Shown: positions 1-9,406, counted from the first letter of the stretch. The stretch: DNA of 64,000 nucleotides from Stagonosporopsis chrysanthemi (GCA_022560025.1 JAFISE010000165.1:1-64000), one strand, 5' to 3'. Notes: generated from the letters alone by a model not told the origin. Translations and numbers: made by a program.

Positions 1-90
1 GGCGACGGAGGGGGGGGGGGAGAGGGGGGCGGGCGGCCGCCAGAACTCAAATTAGGGATAGAGAAACCGCCCTCTTTTGGCGGCTGTCCT

Positions 91-111
91 CCCCCCCCCC
101 CCCCCCCCCCC
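91..111. repeat. 21-nt C homopolymer
   Basis: An uninterrupted run of 21 C residues in otherwise pyrimidine-rich DNA. Confidence 0.9.
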
Positions 112-1489
112 GCTCTTTTTTTCCTCCTGTTCTCCTCCTCCTCACATAGCCGCCGAATTTTTTCTCCTTCCCTTCCCACGAGCCCTGAAATTTGTACATC
201 TCTCACCTACACCCTTTTTTTTTCATGTAATGTTCATACAACAACAACAACCACCTTGGCCTCCTTCTCGAACCAACCTACCGTTTACCCTTTACCCCCT
301 TTGCCACTTTCCCTCTTTCTCCAAAAACACCCAAGCAATCTTTCTTTCCATTTCCATAACGTATATGTATACCCCCCCTACTCCTTCACTTTATTGCGTG
401 CGCGCGCGTCAGGCGCGGGGGGCATGGGGGACAGGGCATGGGCGGCGTTGTTGCATTAGCGCGGAGTTGAGTTTGCAGCGGGAGGGGATGGGGTGACGAG
501 GAATAGTGACGAGTAGTGGTGGTTGGTATATAAGCAGTGTTAGCAGTGGTGGTGGTAGCAGTGGTGGTGGTAGCAACAAGAGTGACAGCAACACCATCAC
601 ACCTCATCAGAACCCCGTCAGGTCGCCATACAAGACATGATTCCTCCGCGTCCGTGACAAAAAAAACTCCCCCGCGTCTCCACCACGACCGAGATGTCAA
701 AGTCTGGAGAGAGATACGCATTTGCACTGATCAAGTTCGAGGAACCGGGTTAGACTCGGCATCGTGTGTCGTGCTGTCGTGCTGTCAGTGTCGTGCTGTC
801 AGTATCGTGCTGTCAGTATCATGGTATCAGTGTCAATGCATCGTCACCTCCTTCCGCCACATCCAGCACCACCACACCACTCAACCTCACCACCCCCATC
901 CCACCTCCCCCCTCCCCCTTCGCGCAACCACTTAACACACGCTACCTCCCCAGCACGACCGCTCCAGGCCACGCCCCAACCCCACCAAACTCCTACTGCT
1001 CCTGTTACTGCCTTGTTGTACAATAGGTAAAGGGTTGAGCATACATGGTACTTTCTTCCAAGCTCTTGTATTACAAAGTAAAGGTAACACAACGGGGTTG
1101 TTCGCATACGGCTTACATACTGGGCTTTGTATGGATCGACTGTGACTGTGACTGTGACTGTAACTGCTCTGCTCTGCTCTGCTCTGCTCCTGCTCCACCA
1201 AAACCCTGCCACAAATAAATAGCGTGATCAGAGCACGCTTCTACCGTCCATTGACTACTGTGCGCTTAACTAGCTACTATTTACTATTTAAACATTAATA
1301 TTGATATTGACATTGACATTGCTATATATTCCTAGTTAGGGACGGGCGCCCGCTGGCTAGCCATTAGCCATTAGCCAGCCGTAGCCTATAGGTTCTGCTT
1401 GTTCTGTTCTGTTCTGTTCTAAATTTAGGGGGGAGGAGGGAGGTGTAGGTACGTTAGATCCTGGCAAGATTCTTTGAAAAATGCGAAAA

Positions 1490-1521
<32 letters not shown>

Positions 1522-1532
1522 GGGGGGGGGGG

Positions 1533-1566
<34 letters not shown>
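1490..1566. repeat. 77-nt near-pure G tract
   Basis: The run is G throughout apart from one A at 1521 and one C at 1533. Such a tract can form G-quadruplexes and is hard to sequence, so its exact length is uncertain. Confidence 0.9.
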
Positions 1567-2110
1567 CTGCTAGGAAGGAAGGAAGGAAGCCCCTGGGTGC
1601 GGGAATTGTGGAGGCGAGGAAGGGGGGGTGCGGGAATTGCACTACCCCCCCCCCTCCCCAATGCTATTGCTGTTGTTATTAATCAGCTGGAGTGTGTAGT
1701 GTAAGCTGCAGTGTGTGTAAGCTGTGCGTCGTCGCTAGCGCCTGGATCGGGCATCGAAGTCGGGTTCTCGTACAAAAACACCCCAGGGAGGGGTTGTACG
1801 ATGTGGAGGTGGAGAGGGTGGGGTTTGCACAACGGGGGTACAATGGAGTACGATGGGGTGTGGGGTGGGTATGTACATTGGTAGATACATGTATGTATTT
1901 ATGTATATATACGTAGATGTAGACCAACATGCTCGTTTTCACAGAACGCATGTAATAGTGCCGGAATCAAGTTTGCGATATATATCCCTTTCCTTGCCCC
2001 TTCTCCACCCAACACATCGAAGCCTACCCACAGAGAAACTCATTCACTTTATTGAAACTTCTCGCCCGGGTTCTGCCAGTTTGAGCTAACTATACACAAC
2101 ATTGCCAACA

Positions 2111-3169
2111 ATGCACATACTCGGCATTGCCAACGGCTCGGTGGGCGGAAACACGGAAATCCTGCTCAAAGCCGCGCTGAAGGCAGCGACAGAGACATCA
2201 GTAGGAGGAGAACAGGGGCTCACGACTAGCTGGCTCCATGCGCCCTCAGTTAGAGTCCCGCGGAACCCAAAGGCGCTGAAGGGCAGTCTGGATATGGGGA
2301 TTGGGATGCTGAGGGATATGCGTGGTGGCGACGACGGGAAGAGTGAGAGTGAGAGCGACGACCGCCTCGCGGTGCTAAACGCCATCCTCGACGCCGACGC
2401 CCTCATCCTCGCTACGCCCGTGTACAGCCACCAGCCCGCAGGGACGCTGAAAGCGCTGTTCGACCGGCTGCTCGGGCCCTTCACTGACGCCGCCTTCGCC
2501 ACTCGAGCGTCCGAAGCCCACGCGCAGGACGGCCGTTCCCCACTCCCAGACCCCCGCATCCTGAAGCCCCGCGTCGTGGGGTTTTTGGCCGTCGCGGGCT
2601 CCACCACCCCGGACCAGGTCAGCATGGCGCTGCCCACGCTGCACACGCTCGTGTATTCGCTGCACGCCAAGGTCGTCGACCAGGAGGTTGTCATGGGTTG
2701 TGCCGCCCCGGGCGCGGTGCTGTACATGCACGCCGGCGCCGCAGTCACCCGCGCGCAGCAGCTCGGCAGCAATGTGGCGAGCCAGATCGGCAAGCAATTC
2801 GACGATGCGGTGTATCTGGGCCCAGCGCCGCGCGGAGCGTGTCCGAACTGCCACCTCCTGGCTGTGGAGATGCTGTGTGATAGTAACAACGGGGTGAGTT
2901 GTATTGCGTGCGGGACGGAGGGACGGCTAGCTGTGGATGAGGGGGATGGGGTGGTGCGGCCTGTGTGGGCGAGGGAGTGCGGTGTTTCGAGCATCACCAT
3001 GGCGGGGAAGCAGAGGCATGTTGATGATTTGTTGAGGAATAATCAGAGGGAGATGCAGGCTGCAAAGGCGAATCCGGGGCACCTGACGAAATTGGAGGAG
3101 TGGCGCGGGTTGAGGATCCAGGGGGTGGAGTTACCAAGTCAAAGAGGTGGGCGGGCGGGGGTGGAGTAG
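2111..3169 (+). CDS. NAD(P)H-dependent FMN reductase-like flavoprotein
   Basis: Single-exon gene of 352 codons, read from the first ATG at 2111. The N-terminus (MHILGIANGSVGGNTEILLK) has the beta-strand plus phosphate-loop pattern of flavodoxin-fold NADPH-dependent FMN reductases and iron-sulfur flavoproteins. A second family signature, ALILATPVYSHQPAGTLKAL near residues 95-115, is the flavin/active-site loop preceding the FDR(L/F) helix. The C-terminal third carries two CxxC pairs (CPNC and CIAC, near residues 245-270), which look like a zinc ribbon or metal site added to the reductase fold. Predicted role is electron transfer from NAD(P)H to FMN or quinone-like substrates in the cytosol; the substrate cannot be read from sequence. 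The family call is firm; the metal site is inference. Confidence 0.8.
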   Translation: MHILGIANGSVGGNTEILLKAALKAATETSVGGEQGLTTSWLHAPSVRVPRNPKALKGSLDMGIGMLRDMRGGDDGKSESESDDRLAVLNAILDADALILATPVYSHQPAGTLKALFDRLLGPFTDAAFATRASEAHAQDGRSPLPDPRILKPRVVGFLAVAGSTTPDQVSMALPTLHTLVYSLHAKVVDQEVVMGCAAPGAVLYMHAGAAVTRAQQLGSNVASQIGKQFDDAVYLGPAPRGACPNCHLLAVEMLCDSNNGVSCIACGTEGRLAVDEGDGVVRPVWARECGVSSITMAGKQRHVDDLLRNNQREMQAAKANPGHLTKLEEWRGLRIQGVELPSQRGGRAGVE

Positions 3170-3949
3170 CGGGTGTTGAGGTGAAGACATGCTCGTTCCG
3201 TGAGGAGCTTGCGTTGCTAGGAGATGGGGGCGGAGATGGGGGCTGGGCCAGCACGCCGAGTCGTGAACAGTCTGGAGAGTGAACACGTGAGACGTCGAGG
3301 TGGGCGGTTGGGCCGACGCTGTGTCTGCACCACTCATGGTGACAGATTAGACGTCGCGGGGTTTGTCCGGCGAGGATGTGCTACGACCAAAGTCGTGTCG
3401 TGCCGTGCCAGCTCTGCTCGAGAATCTACTGAGATCTCGCGACAGACTACAGGGTCACTCGGGTGGCCGCCACCTCACGAGCTTCAGGCACGGGCTCATT
3501 CTGGTCGGAAGGCGCGGCTCGCGGGTCTACCACAGTATGGGTGGGCTGAGAAGTAAGCTGGATCCTCTGCCTGGTTAACAGATGCCGCGATCCACAGATC
3601 GTGGGGTCAGCAGAGGGTTGTGTGGGGAGGACGGCCGATTCCCTGCATCATAAATTGTGTAGTTAATTCTGTTGTACGAAATTGTTGTTCGATTGATGGA
3701 ACCGGAGTGGTAATAAGCTACCAACTAGTAAATACACTAAGGGGGCGTCACTGCCCAATGAACTGACTCTCTTTCAGCCACCTGTTGCTAGCTTACAACA
3801 AGATCACTTGAGTGTCCGGCGGGCTAACCGAGCCTTGGGTAACATCATTATCTCCTCCACCTGACTACCGCAAGATTAAAGTAGAATAAAGCAGTGTACA
3901 TGTAGATTGTGCTTACATTCTAAGAAGAGTCGAAAAGTGAGAAGGGTCG
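3170..3949. other. Intergenic, no gene seen
   Basis: Noncoding between the reductase gene and the first LTR-like element. Short open frames lack motifs and good start contexts. AT content rises toward the right. Confidence 0.6.
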
Positions 3950-3954
3950 AAAAG
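3950..3954. repeat. Left target-site duplication, element A1
   Basis: AAAAG, identical to 4141-4145 directly after the element. Confidence 0.75.
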
Positions 3955-4140
3955 TGTCACGATTTGGAGTCTCCCTTGCCTCATGGGCAACCTGCGCCTC
4001 ACTTTTGTTGAGATGCAGCTCCCTATCCTGCACTAGCGTTGTTTACAGCTACCCATGTATACATACTGTTCGTAGCTTCGCACAATACAACCTCAGTTCA
4101 ATCCTAAAATCTTCCCGCACTGCTTGCACTCACTGCGACA
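3955..4140 (+). mobile_element. LTR-like solo element, family A copy 1
   Basis: A 186-bp unit beginning TGTCAC and ending GCGACA, flanked by a perfect 5-bp duplication AAAAG (3950-3954 and 4141-4145). Two further copies lie at 57408-57592 and 62610-62792. Shared blocks include GTTTACAGCTACCCATGTAT and ATCTTCCCGCACTGCTTGCA. TG..CA ends plus 5-bp target duplications are the marks of LTR retrotransposon integration, so this is most simply a short solo LTR; a TRIM or SMART remnant is an alternative. It encodes nothing. Confidence 0.8.
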
Positions 4141-4145
4141 AAAAG

Positions 4146-4868
4146 AGTAGTTGTTAACGATACGGACGAGGTGCTGTGATGTGATATTACATACTCTCCA
4201 TGTTGAGGCGGGACCAAGAGTGCTCCCTCATTTGGAATAGGCTCACTTGGGTCTTGACTGGGGTTCACTGCACCTGATAGCGATTGAGAACTTTGTACGT
4301 CTGCTGCTCAACTGACCCACACCAGACCTCCGAAAAACGTAGGCGATGTGTGGCAATAAGTGGCGCCATGACACGCTTTCATGGCAAGATGTTGTCGATT
4401 AGCTTTTACAATCGTCCTTGTCATATTTTAAGCATGAACATCTCCGCCAGATGGAAAAGCTGCTAAACAACGTTATGTTGTGGGGACGATTGGTGATTGT
4501 GTGTAATGGTTACCATCAATGTTTTTCATGTACAGTTTCGCACGGCCAAGAGGTCACTACACGTATGCTGGTGAAAAACCGTCTAACTCCCAGAGCCTTT
4601 TTATCGTAAGGAGAGATGCCCAAGGTATTGCCTCCAAGTGATTCTAGTGAACTACACGTTCCGTGTGCTTTAAACTAATCTCTGGCCATGCACAGCACCT
4701 GAGATGTCAATAATCAAGCCAAGATCGCCAAGTTCTGGAATTGAGTAGTTGTAGTTCATTGAAATGATTCAATGTAAAATTTATGTTTTCGGGATAAATA
4801 CAATTCAGTCTTGAAGTTTCGCCTGATCAAATTGATTTTGGACGTATCTGCACAGCACTGAGATCATT
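4146..4868. other. Intergenic, no gene seen
   Basis: Noncoding, moderately AT-rich DNA between LTR-like element A1 and the C-terminal end of the transporter pseudogene. No structured RNA or conserved frame recognised. Confidence 0.6.
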
Positions 4869-6135
4869 TCAGACCTGAGCCTTCTCATCGTGCTGGGTGC
4901 CTTCCTCCACCTTAACAGATTCAATACTGGCATGAGCATCGCCCTTGGCCTGCGCAGGAGCGATGTCCTCAATCTCGTGAGCCAGACGCTCTGATGCTTT
5001 CCTCGTCTGCCAGGCATGCGGGCCTTCGTGACTGCAAATTACTTCAATCTCCTCAATAGCTTTGCCACAAGTCTCCGGGTACGAGAAGAAGGACTAAGTG
5101 GCGGCTAGGTTGCAGAAGGCTCCGAAGAGGAAGAGTCCATACTTGATGTTGCGGAACGCGGGAGGGATGGAGAGGCCGATGGCAAAGTTGAACTGGTAGA
5201 AATTTATATAGAAGTGAAAATTAGCATGGAGTTTGATGCACTAGCTAGTTACCAATAGCGGCAATACCCATACCTGTGGCACGAGTTTCGAGGGATCAGA
5301 CCTCAGCCGCGTAGATCCAGCAGACAGGGGCGAGAGTCAGCGCGTAAAAGATAACTAGGAGGCAGGAGAAAACCACGACTGTGTAAGCAGTTGATCCGGT
5401 CACCTGTATCAGAATGTTCTTGTCGCCGTTGACACCCTCCGTACGATCCCAACAGGCCGCCACAGGCGATGTGGCATACGGCCATTCCGAGAGCTCCGTA
5501 GATCAGGAACGTTCTTCTGCTAATCTCGTCGACGAAGAAAAACATGATCGAGGAGAAGATGATGAGAAGTGCATATTGCACTCCGCCCGCCACAAAATTG
5601 ATAGTACTTGAAAGACCTGCCACCGAGAAGATATATACGACGAAGGTGTTGTTTGTGGCAAGCGACCACATTGTCAAACCTCATCATTTCGGCGAGTCAA
5701 ACCCGACAACAGAGTGAGATAGCCATAGCAGCTCCTCCGACGTACAGGTACACAAGCACTTGAGATGATGTTATGCCTACAGTGGGCCATTCAGGAGCTT
5801 TCCACCGATCAGCATGCCACGACTGTGGTAGCTGCCTGAATGGCTGTGCCGACAAGCTAGAAGAAACATGAGTAGATGAAGGAGTCCCAGCGGCCAAAGC
5901 TGTCTGATATGAGTCCAGCGAACAAGGGTCCAATGATGGTACCAATAGCGAGTGCGGCGCCGATGATACCTTGCGTGATACCAGCTGGGTTATTGAAGTA
6001 GTCGCTGTGTCGAATCAGAACGTGTTTCTTGATGGGGCTTAGGTGGAACGTACAGATACTAGTCGGTTCCGATGATGGCACTCATTGAAGAGATATCGAG
6101 ACCGAAGAGCATGCCGCCCGTTCGCTCCTGAGCAG
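4869..6135 (-). pseudogene. MFS sugar/quinate-type transporter pseudogene
   Basis: Read on the minus strand, pieces of one sugar-porter (MFS, 12-TM) protein follow in order. They are GGMLFGLDISSMSAIIGTD near 6080-6120, the TM2-3 segment ITQGIIGAALAIGTIIGPLF near 5930-5990, a middle segment GVQYALLIIFSSIMFFFVDE near 5530-5590, PPAFRNIKYGLFLFGAF near 5115-5170, and the C-terminal PETCGKAIEEIEV near 5030-5070 with a stop at 4869. Four in-frame nonsense codons sit where the family has Gln or Trp: 6059-6061 (GTD*Y), 5857-5859 (CFF*LV), 5255-5257 (IGN*L) and 5094-5096 (AAT*SFF). There is also at least one frameshift near 5800-5830. Two introns can still be seen (about 5999-6052 and 5197-5251). All four stops fit CAG>TAG or TGG>TAG, that is CpA>TpA, which suggests RIP. 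The gene is dead. Confidence 0.85.
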
Positions 6136-7144
6136 AGTACGTCAAATCTTAAGACGTCAGACAACACCACACGTAATCAGCAAATGTGTTGCAATCTTTA
6201 GAACGCTTGTTCGGTTCTTAGTAGTTGGTGTGTTGGCATTGGGTAAGTTTTCCAAAGGCTTGCATCGGTATTCAAAATGCCCTCTGAGAAGTTTGGTGAT
6301 GTGTTCCGAGCATGATCATCGCAGAAAGCTCCGTTTATCAAGGAGTCGTCCGGATTTCAACAATGCTGTGAAGGTATCCTTCTCTTGTATACGATTTTAT
6401 AGGACGGCATGTTCAAGTTGTTAATTGGCTGCTGGTGTTCTGAGATGTACATTGAACTAGCCAACTTCGCGACTGTGGCATTGACTGTCAGGCAGCGTCC
6501 ATTACAAACACGATCGATGGCATACAGTGGCTAGTACTGTTGAAGTTGCTTGCGTCTCGCTTGGCCGGATCGTTGCCGGATCGTGATGGGGCACACACAT
6601 GCGCGCGAATATCAGGGACACCAGTGAGTTTCTACCCGACATATCAACACTATGAATGATCGGCTTCGTTTGTAATGTGTAGCACGTTTGTTTACTAGGC
6701 AGAGCTACATCGATCTAGATTATTGGAGAAAGATTTGGATGGTCTATTGCTGTAGAGTCGGCCAGTAACTCCGCACATGCGCCACCCCGCTCTGCCACTT
6801 TCGGATAATTCATTGCTCGACCATACCTACTTAAGCACTACGAAGGAGCTCTTTTTTTTTTGAGGAATCGCGCGCTCACAACTACCAAAACTCACTTCTT
6901 ACTTCAACACAAAATATCTATCTACACAACGTAGAATAAATTATAAGAGCTATTTTATCTTATACTAAGAGTAAAGCTCTATAAGATCTACTGCTTCTTT
7001 AAAGAATAGTCTATCTTGTTCTATACTTAACGTCAGAACCCAGCCCGAGCCGCTGAGCCAAACAAGCACCAAAAAGGTCAACAGTACTCACAGAATGTGA
7101 GTACAGGCTCGGAACAGTACTATATTGTCACTGTCAGCTTGGCC
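6136..7144. other. AT-rich degraded intergenic DNA
   Basis: No gene seen. The 6890-7030 stretch is especially rich in TA steps (TCTATC, TTATAA, TATAAG), as expected for RIP-mutated repeat remnants. Confidence 0.6.
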
Positions 7145-7149
7145 AGGGC

Positions 7150-7427
7150 TGTAAGAACAAGCCCAGTTCTTCAAGCCCACCTTACACCACCCGACAAATA
7201 CCCGACTCAGATCCGTCTTCCAACCGCTCCTTGGTACAGTCTTCCCCGAGCTTCCAGGTATAAGAGGGGAAGTCTCTGCAGAGTTCAGATAGATAGTTTT
7301 GAAGTATCCTTTCGTACAAGACCTATAGGAATAGAGATCTAGTCCTGCAGTTTATTCCAGTGCTTCCATACACCTTGTAGCGGATACCTATGCCTTTCGG
7401 ACTCCTCTAGCATCCTGCGTCGTTACA
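7150..7427 (+). mobile_element. LTR-like solo element, family B copy 1
   Basis: A 278-bp unit starting TGTAAGAACAAGCCCAGTTC and ending TCGTTACA, flanked by AGGGC (7145-7149) and AGAGC (7428-7432), a 5-bp duplication with one transition. A second copy in the opposite orientation lies at 28803-29081. Long shared blocks include CTATAGGAATAGAGATCTAG and ACCTATGCCTTTCGGACTCC. TG..CA ends with 5-bp duplications point to a solo LTR. It is noncoding. Confidence 0.8.
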
Positions 7428-7432
7428 AGAGC

Positions 7433-7772
7433 ATGACACTTAATGTACGTGTAGAAAGATCTTACTTTGTGTAACATTACAATCTTCTTAGCTGCTTAGT
7501 AAAGACATTAGGGGTAAAAAGAACTATATAAAATAATAAAAGAAGTAATTTTCTATTATAGATTTAAGTTTTATCTTCTAAACTTACGTTGTGTTGCTAG
7601 TATTCTATGTTTAGTAGGCAGGGATTTAGTGAGGATTTGGTAAGAATTTAGTTTTCTAAGTAAGTCATCGCTTAAAAATAACGAGCTCCTCCGTGGAAAA
7701 CATATCTACTACTTTCGGCAAATTTATTTCAATTATAGACGATTTGTCTTCACAGCTTTCCATCAAGAACAT
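7433..7772. other. AT-rich intergenic DNA upstream of tRNA
   Basis: No gene seen. AT-rich, TA-step-rich sequence immediately 5' of the tRNA gene. Confidence 0.6.
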
Positions 7773-7779
7773 GGTCTTA

Positions 7780-7790
7780 TGGTCTAGTGG
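7780..7790 (+). promoter_or_regulatory. Pol III A box of the tRNA
   Basis: TGGTCTAGTGG matches the internal A-box consensus and is intact despite the insertion just downstream. Confidence 0.75.
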
Positions 7791-7796
7791 TATGAT

Positions 7797-7848
7797 GTAA
7801 GCTGCGCCAATACTCCAACACAAGGATCAAATCTCTAATATTGAACAG
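7797..7848 (+). other. 52-nt GT..AG insertion inside the tRNA gene
   Basis: Starts GTAAGC (a good spliceosomal donor), contains CTAAT at 7835-7839 about 9 nt before the end (branch-point-like), and ends AACAG. Size and signals match the spliceosomal introns of neighbouring protein genes. It lies exactly between the D-arm and the anticodon stem, and precise removal restores a standard tRNA-Pro. Confidence 0.7.
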
Positions 7849-7860
7849 TCTCGCTTAGGG

Positions 7861-7874
7861 TACCTAAGTAAACG
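7861..7874 (+). other. Canonical tRNA anticodon-loop intron
   Basis: 14 nt between base 37 (G7860) and base 38 (T7875), the position used by the eukaryotic tRNA splicing endonuclease. Confidence 0.75.
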
Positions 7875-7889
7875 TGCGAGAGGCCCCGC

Positions 7890-7898
7890 GTTCGAGTC
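7890..7898 (+). promoter_or_regulatory. Pol III B box of the tRNA
   Basis: GTTCGAGTC matches the B-box consensus GWTCRANNC. Confidence 0.8.
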
Positions 7899-7911
7899 GC
7901 GGTAAGACCCA

Positions 7912-7917
7912 TTTTTT
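7912..7917 (+). terminator. Pol III terminator
   Basis: A run of six T residues directly after the tRNA 3' end. Confidence 0.8.
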
Positions 7918-8224
7918 GCCCTTTGCCTGGTTTCGAGGCATGCGAGTTGTTGTTCACTTTTGCTCTCTGGATGGACATTTCTTGATTGAAGAAATACATA
8001 CGCTGTGATGGCTATCATAGTATACAAGCTAGGCTTGACTCTACTAAAAGCAGATCAGCATCATCATACACTAATTCTTCCCACTGCAGGCAGTTGGAGC
8101 TTGCGTCCTAGCGCGCCACGTGGAGGTCTGAGCTCTTTAAACATCACAAAACGTCGAACGGATTGAGGCTCCCACCAGCACTCATCCGCGACGAAACAAT
8201 CGTCAATCATCAAGACCAGGCAGT
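7918..8224. other. Intergenic, promoter region of ceramidase gene
   Basis: No gene seen; holds the upstream region of the ceramidase gene. Confidence 0.5.
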
Positions 8225-9406
8225 ATGCAATTCCGCTGGCCTTATCCGCTAGCGCCAGGGACAGGCGTTTGGGGCGCACCCAATTCGAACCACAAGTGAG
8301 TGTGCGACCAACGCGTACCTGCATCTGCGCCGAGACATCACCCGCTGCGAGCTGATTCGCTAACCCATGGCAGCTTTTGCGAGGAAGTTAGTACTTCAAT
8401 GACAATGGCGTGTGTACTGAGCTTACCAGAGGCAGGATTACAATATCACGCCCTACATTGGTGAATTTGTCAACACGATTACAAACTCAATCTATGGTAC
8501 GTTTCATGTAGTGTCGCTCCAAGAGTATGACTGACGGTGCAAAGTCATCTACGGCCTCCATGGCCTTCGTAGGGTGCAGCCGCGCAAGGATGGAGGGCTC
8601 TGGTCCACCCTGGCGTTTCCGTACTGGGGACTTATCGGCGTAGGACTGCTTTCCATGTGGTTTCATGCTACGTTGAAATACCATAGCCAGATGGGTAAGT
8701 CAAATCCCATTCTCGGTGGGCCCTGGCCACGCGCTATTCTTCCTCTCAACACTCGCTTTCAAATGTCATGCCTTTACTGATGAATGCTAGGCGACGACCT
8801 ATCCATGTTCCTCGCTGTCGGTGCACTGCTTCATCAGCTGCTCTGTTTTGAGTCTTCGCCTGCTCAACGAAGGAACTACACCCTCGCCATCCTCGGCGTA
8901 CTGATTCCTGTTTCAACCTATCATGTCGTGGCTGACGAGATTTACGTGCACGAGATCGTCTTCGCAGTCATGGTCATCATGGTAGTCCGGAAGACGCGGG
9001 GGCTGATTCGCGAGAGGGTCAAGAACGAAGAGCACAAGAAGCGCATGGGGCAGCTGGCCTCGTTCGGTATTGGTAAGGTTAAGTTTGCATTTCGTCGTGT
9101 CGTTGCTAACGAGGGGCAGCAAACTTCCTCTTTGGGTACTTCCTCTGGAGCATCGATTTCCACCTTTGCAGCTATGTCACGAAGGTCAAGCATTATGTTG
9201 GACTTCCATGGGGCTTTCTCTTTGAGTTGCACGGTTGGTGGCACATTTTCACAGGCATTGGCGCCTACGTTGGCATGGCTCTTACTGAATATCTGGTCAC
9301 CATCTCTGAGGGCCAGACCGACCGCGTCGAGGAGGGCTTCGTCTGGCCTGTGAAGGCTGTCTTGAGGGATCTTGACGCAGCCGGACGCGTCAAGAAGGAT
9401 CGGTAG
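8225..9406 (+). CDS. Alkaline ceramidase (Ypc1/Ydc1/ACER family)
   Basis: Six exons: 8225-8295, 8374-8386, 8436-8496, 8545-8694, 8791-9072, 9120-9406, joining to 287 codons plus stop. The family hallmarks appear in order: WGxPxSxxxFCEEDY near residues 16-30, IGEFVNT, the MWFHATLKYHSQMGDDLSMF block (catalytic Ser/His/Asp region of ACER enzymes), and ELHGWWHIFTGIG near residue 235 with the two zinc-binding histidines. Several hydrophobic segments fit the seven-TM topology in ER/Golgi membrane. It hydrolyses (phyto)ceramide to sphingoid base and fatty acid. Exon 2 is a 13-nt microexon that supplies FCEE; without it the frame and the family motif both break. Introns are 48-96 nt. Family call and catalytic residues are firm; substrate preference is not visible. 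Confidence 0.88.

Larger units (their letters stand above)
1..2110. other. Low-complexity intergenic region
   Basis: No credible gene is seen. The stretch holds a C run at 91-111, GGTGGTGGTAGCAGT-type repeats near 537-575, repeated TGCTGTCAGT units near 770-825, GACTGT and GCTCT short tandem repeats near 1140-1195, TTCTG repeats near 1398-1420, and a very long G tract at 1490-1566. Open frames here encode only poly-proline, poly-glycine or simple-sequence peptides. Confidence 0.8.
7773..7910 (+). tRNA. tRNA-Pro(AGG), with canonical intron and a 52-nt insertion
   Basis: The acceptor stem GGTCTTA (7773-7779) pairs perfectly with TAAGACC (7903-7909), followed by discriminator C7910. The D-arm reads GTCTAGTGGTATGAT (7782-7796). 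The anticodon stem CTCGC (7850-7854) pairs with GCGAG (7876-7880), and the loop TTAGGG..T carries anticodon AGG. The T-stem CCGCG (7886-7890) pairs with CGCGG (7898-7902) around loop TTCGAGT. A 14-nt intron (7861-7874) sits at the usual position after base 37. A second insertion, 7797-7848, splits the D-arm from the anticodon stem; it begins GTAAGC and ends ACAG. Removing both leaves a normal 72-nt tRNA-Pro. Either the insertion is removed by an unknown route or the gene is inactive. Identity is firm, function uncertain. Confidence 0.85.

Noticed and set aside
77..496. 139-codon plus-strand frame
   Set aside because: Built from poly-C and simple sequence (proline runs), no domain, no conserved-looking segment.
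1425..1704. Poly-proline and poly-glycine frames over the G tract
   Set aside because: They are direct translations of the homopolymer.
7827..8027. 66-codon minus-strand frame over the tRNA
   Set aside because: It is antisense to the tRNA gene and its flank; the RNA structure is the better explanation.
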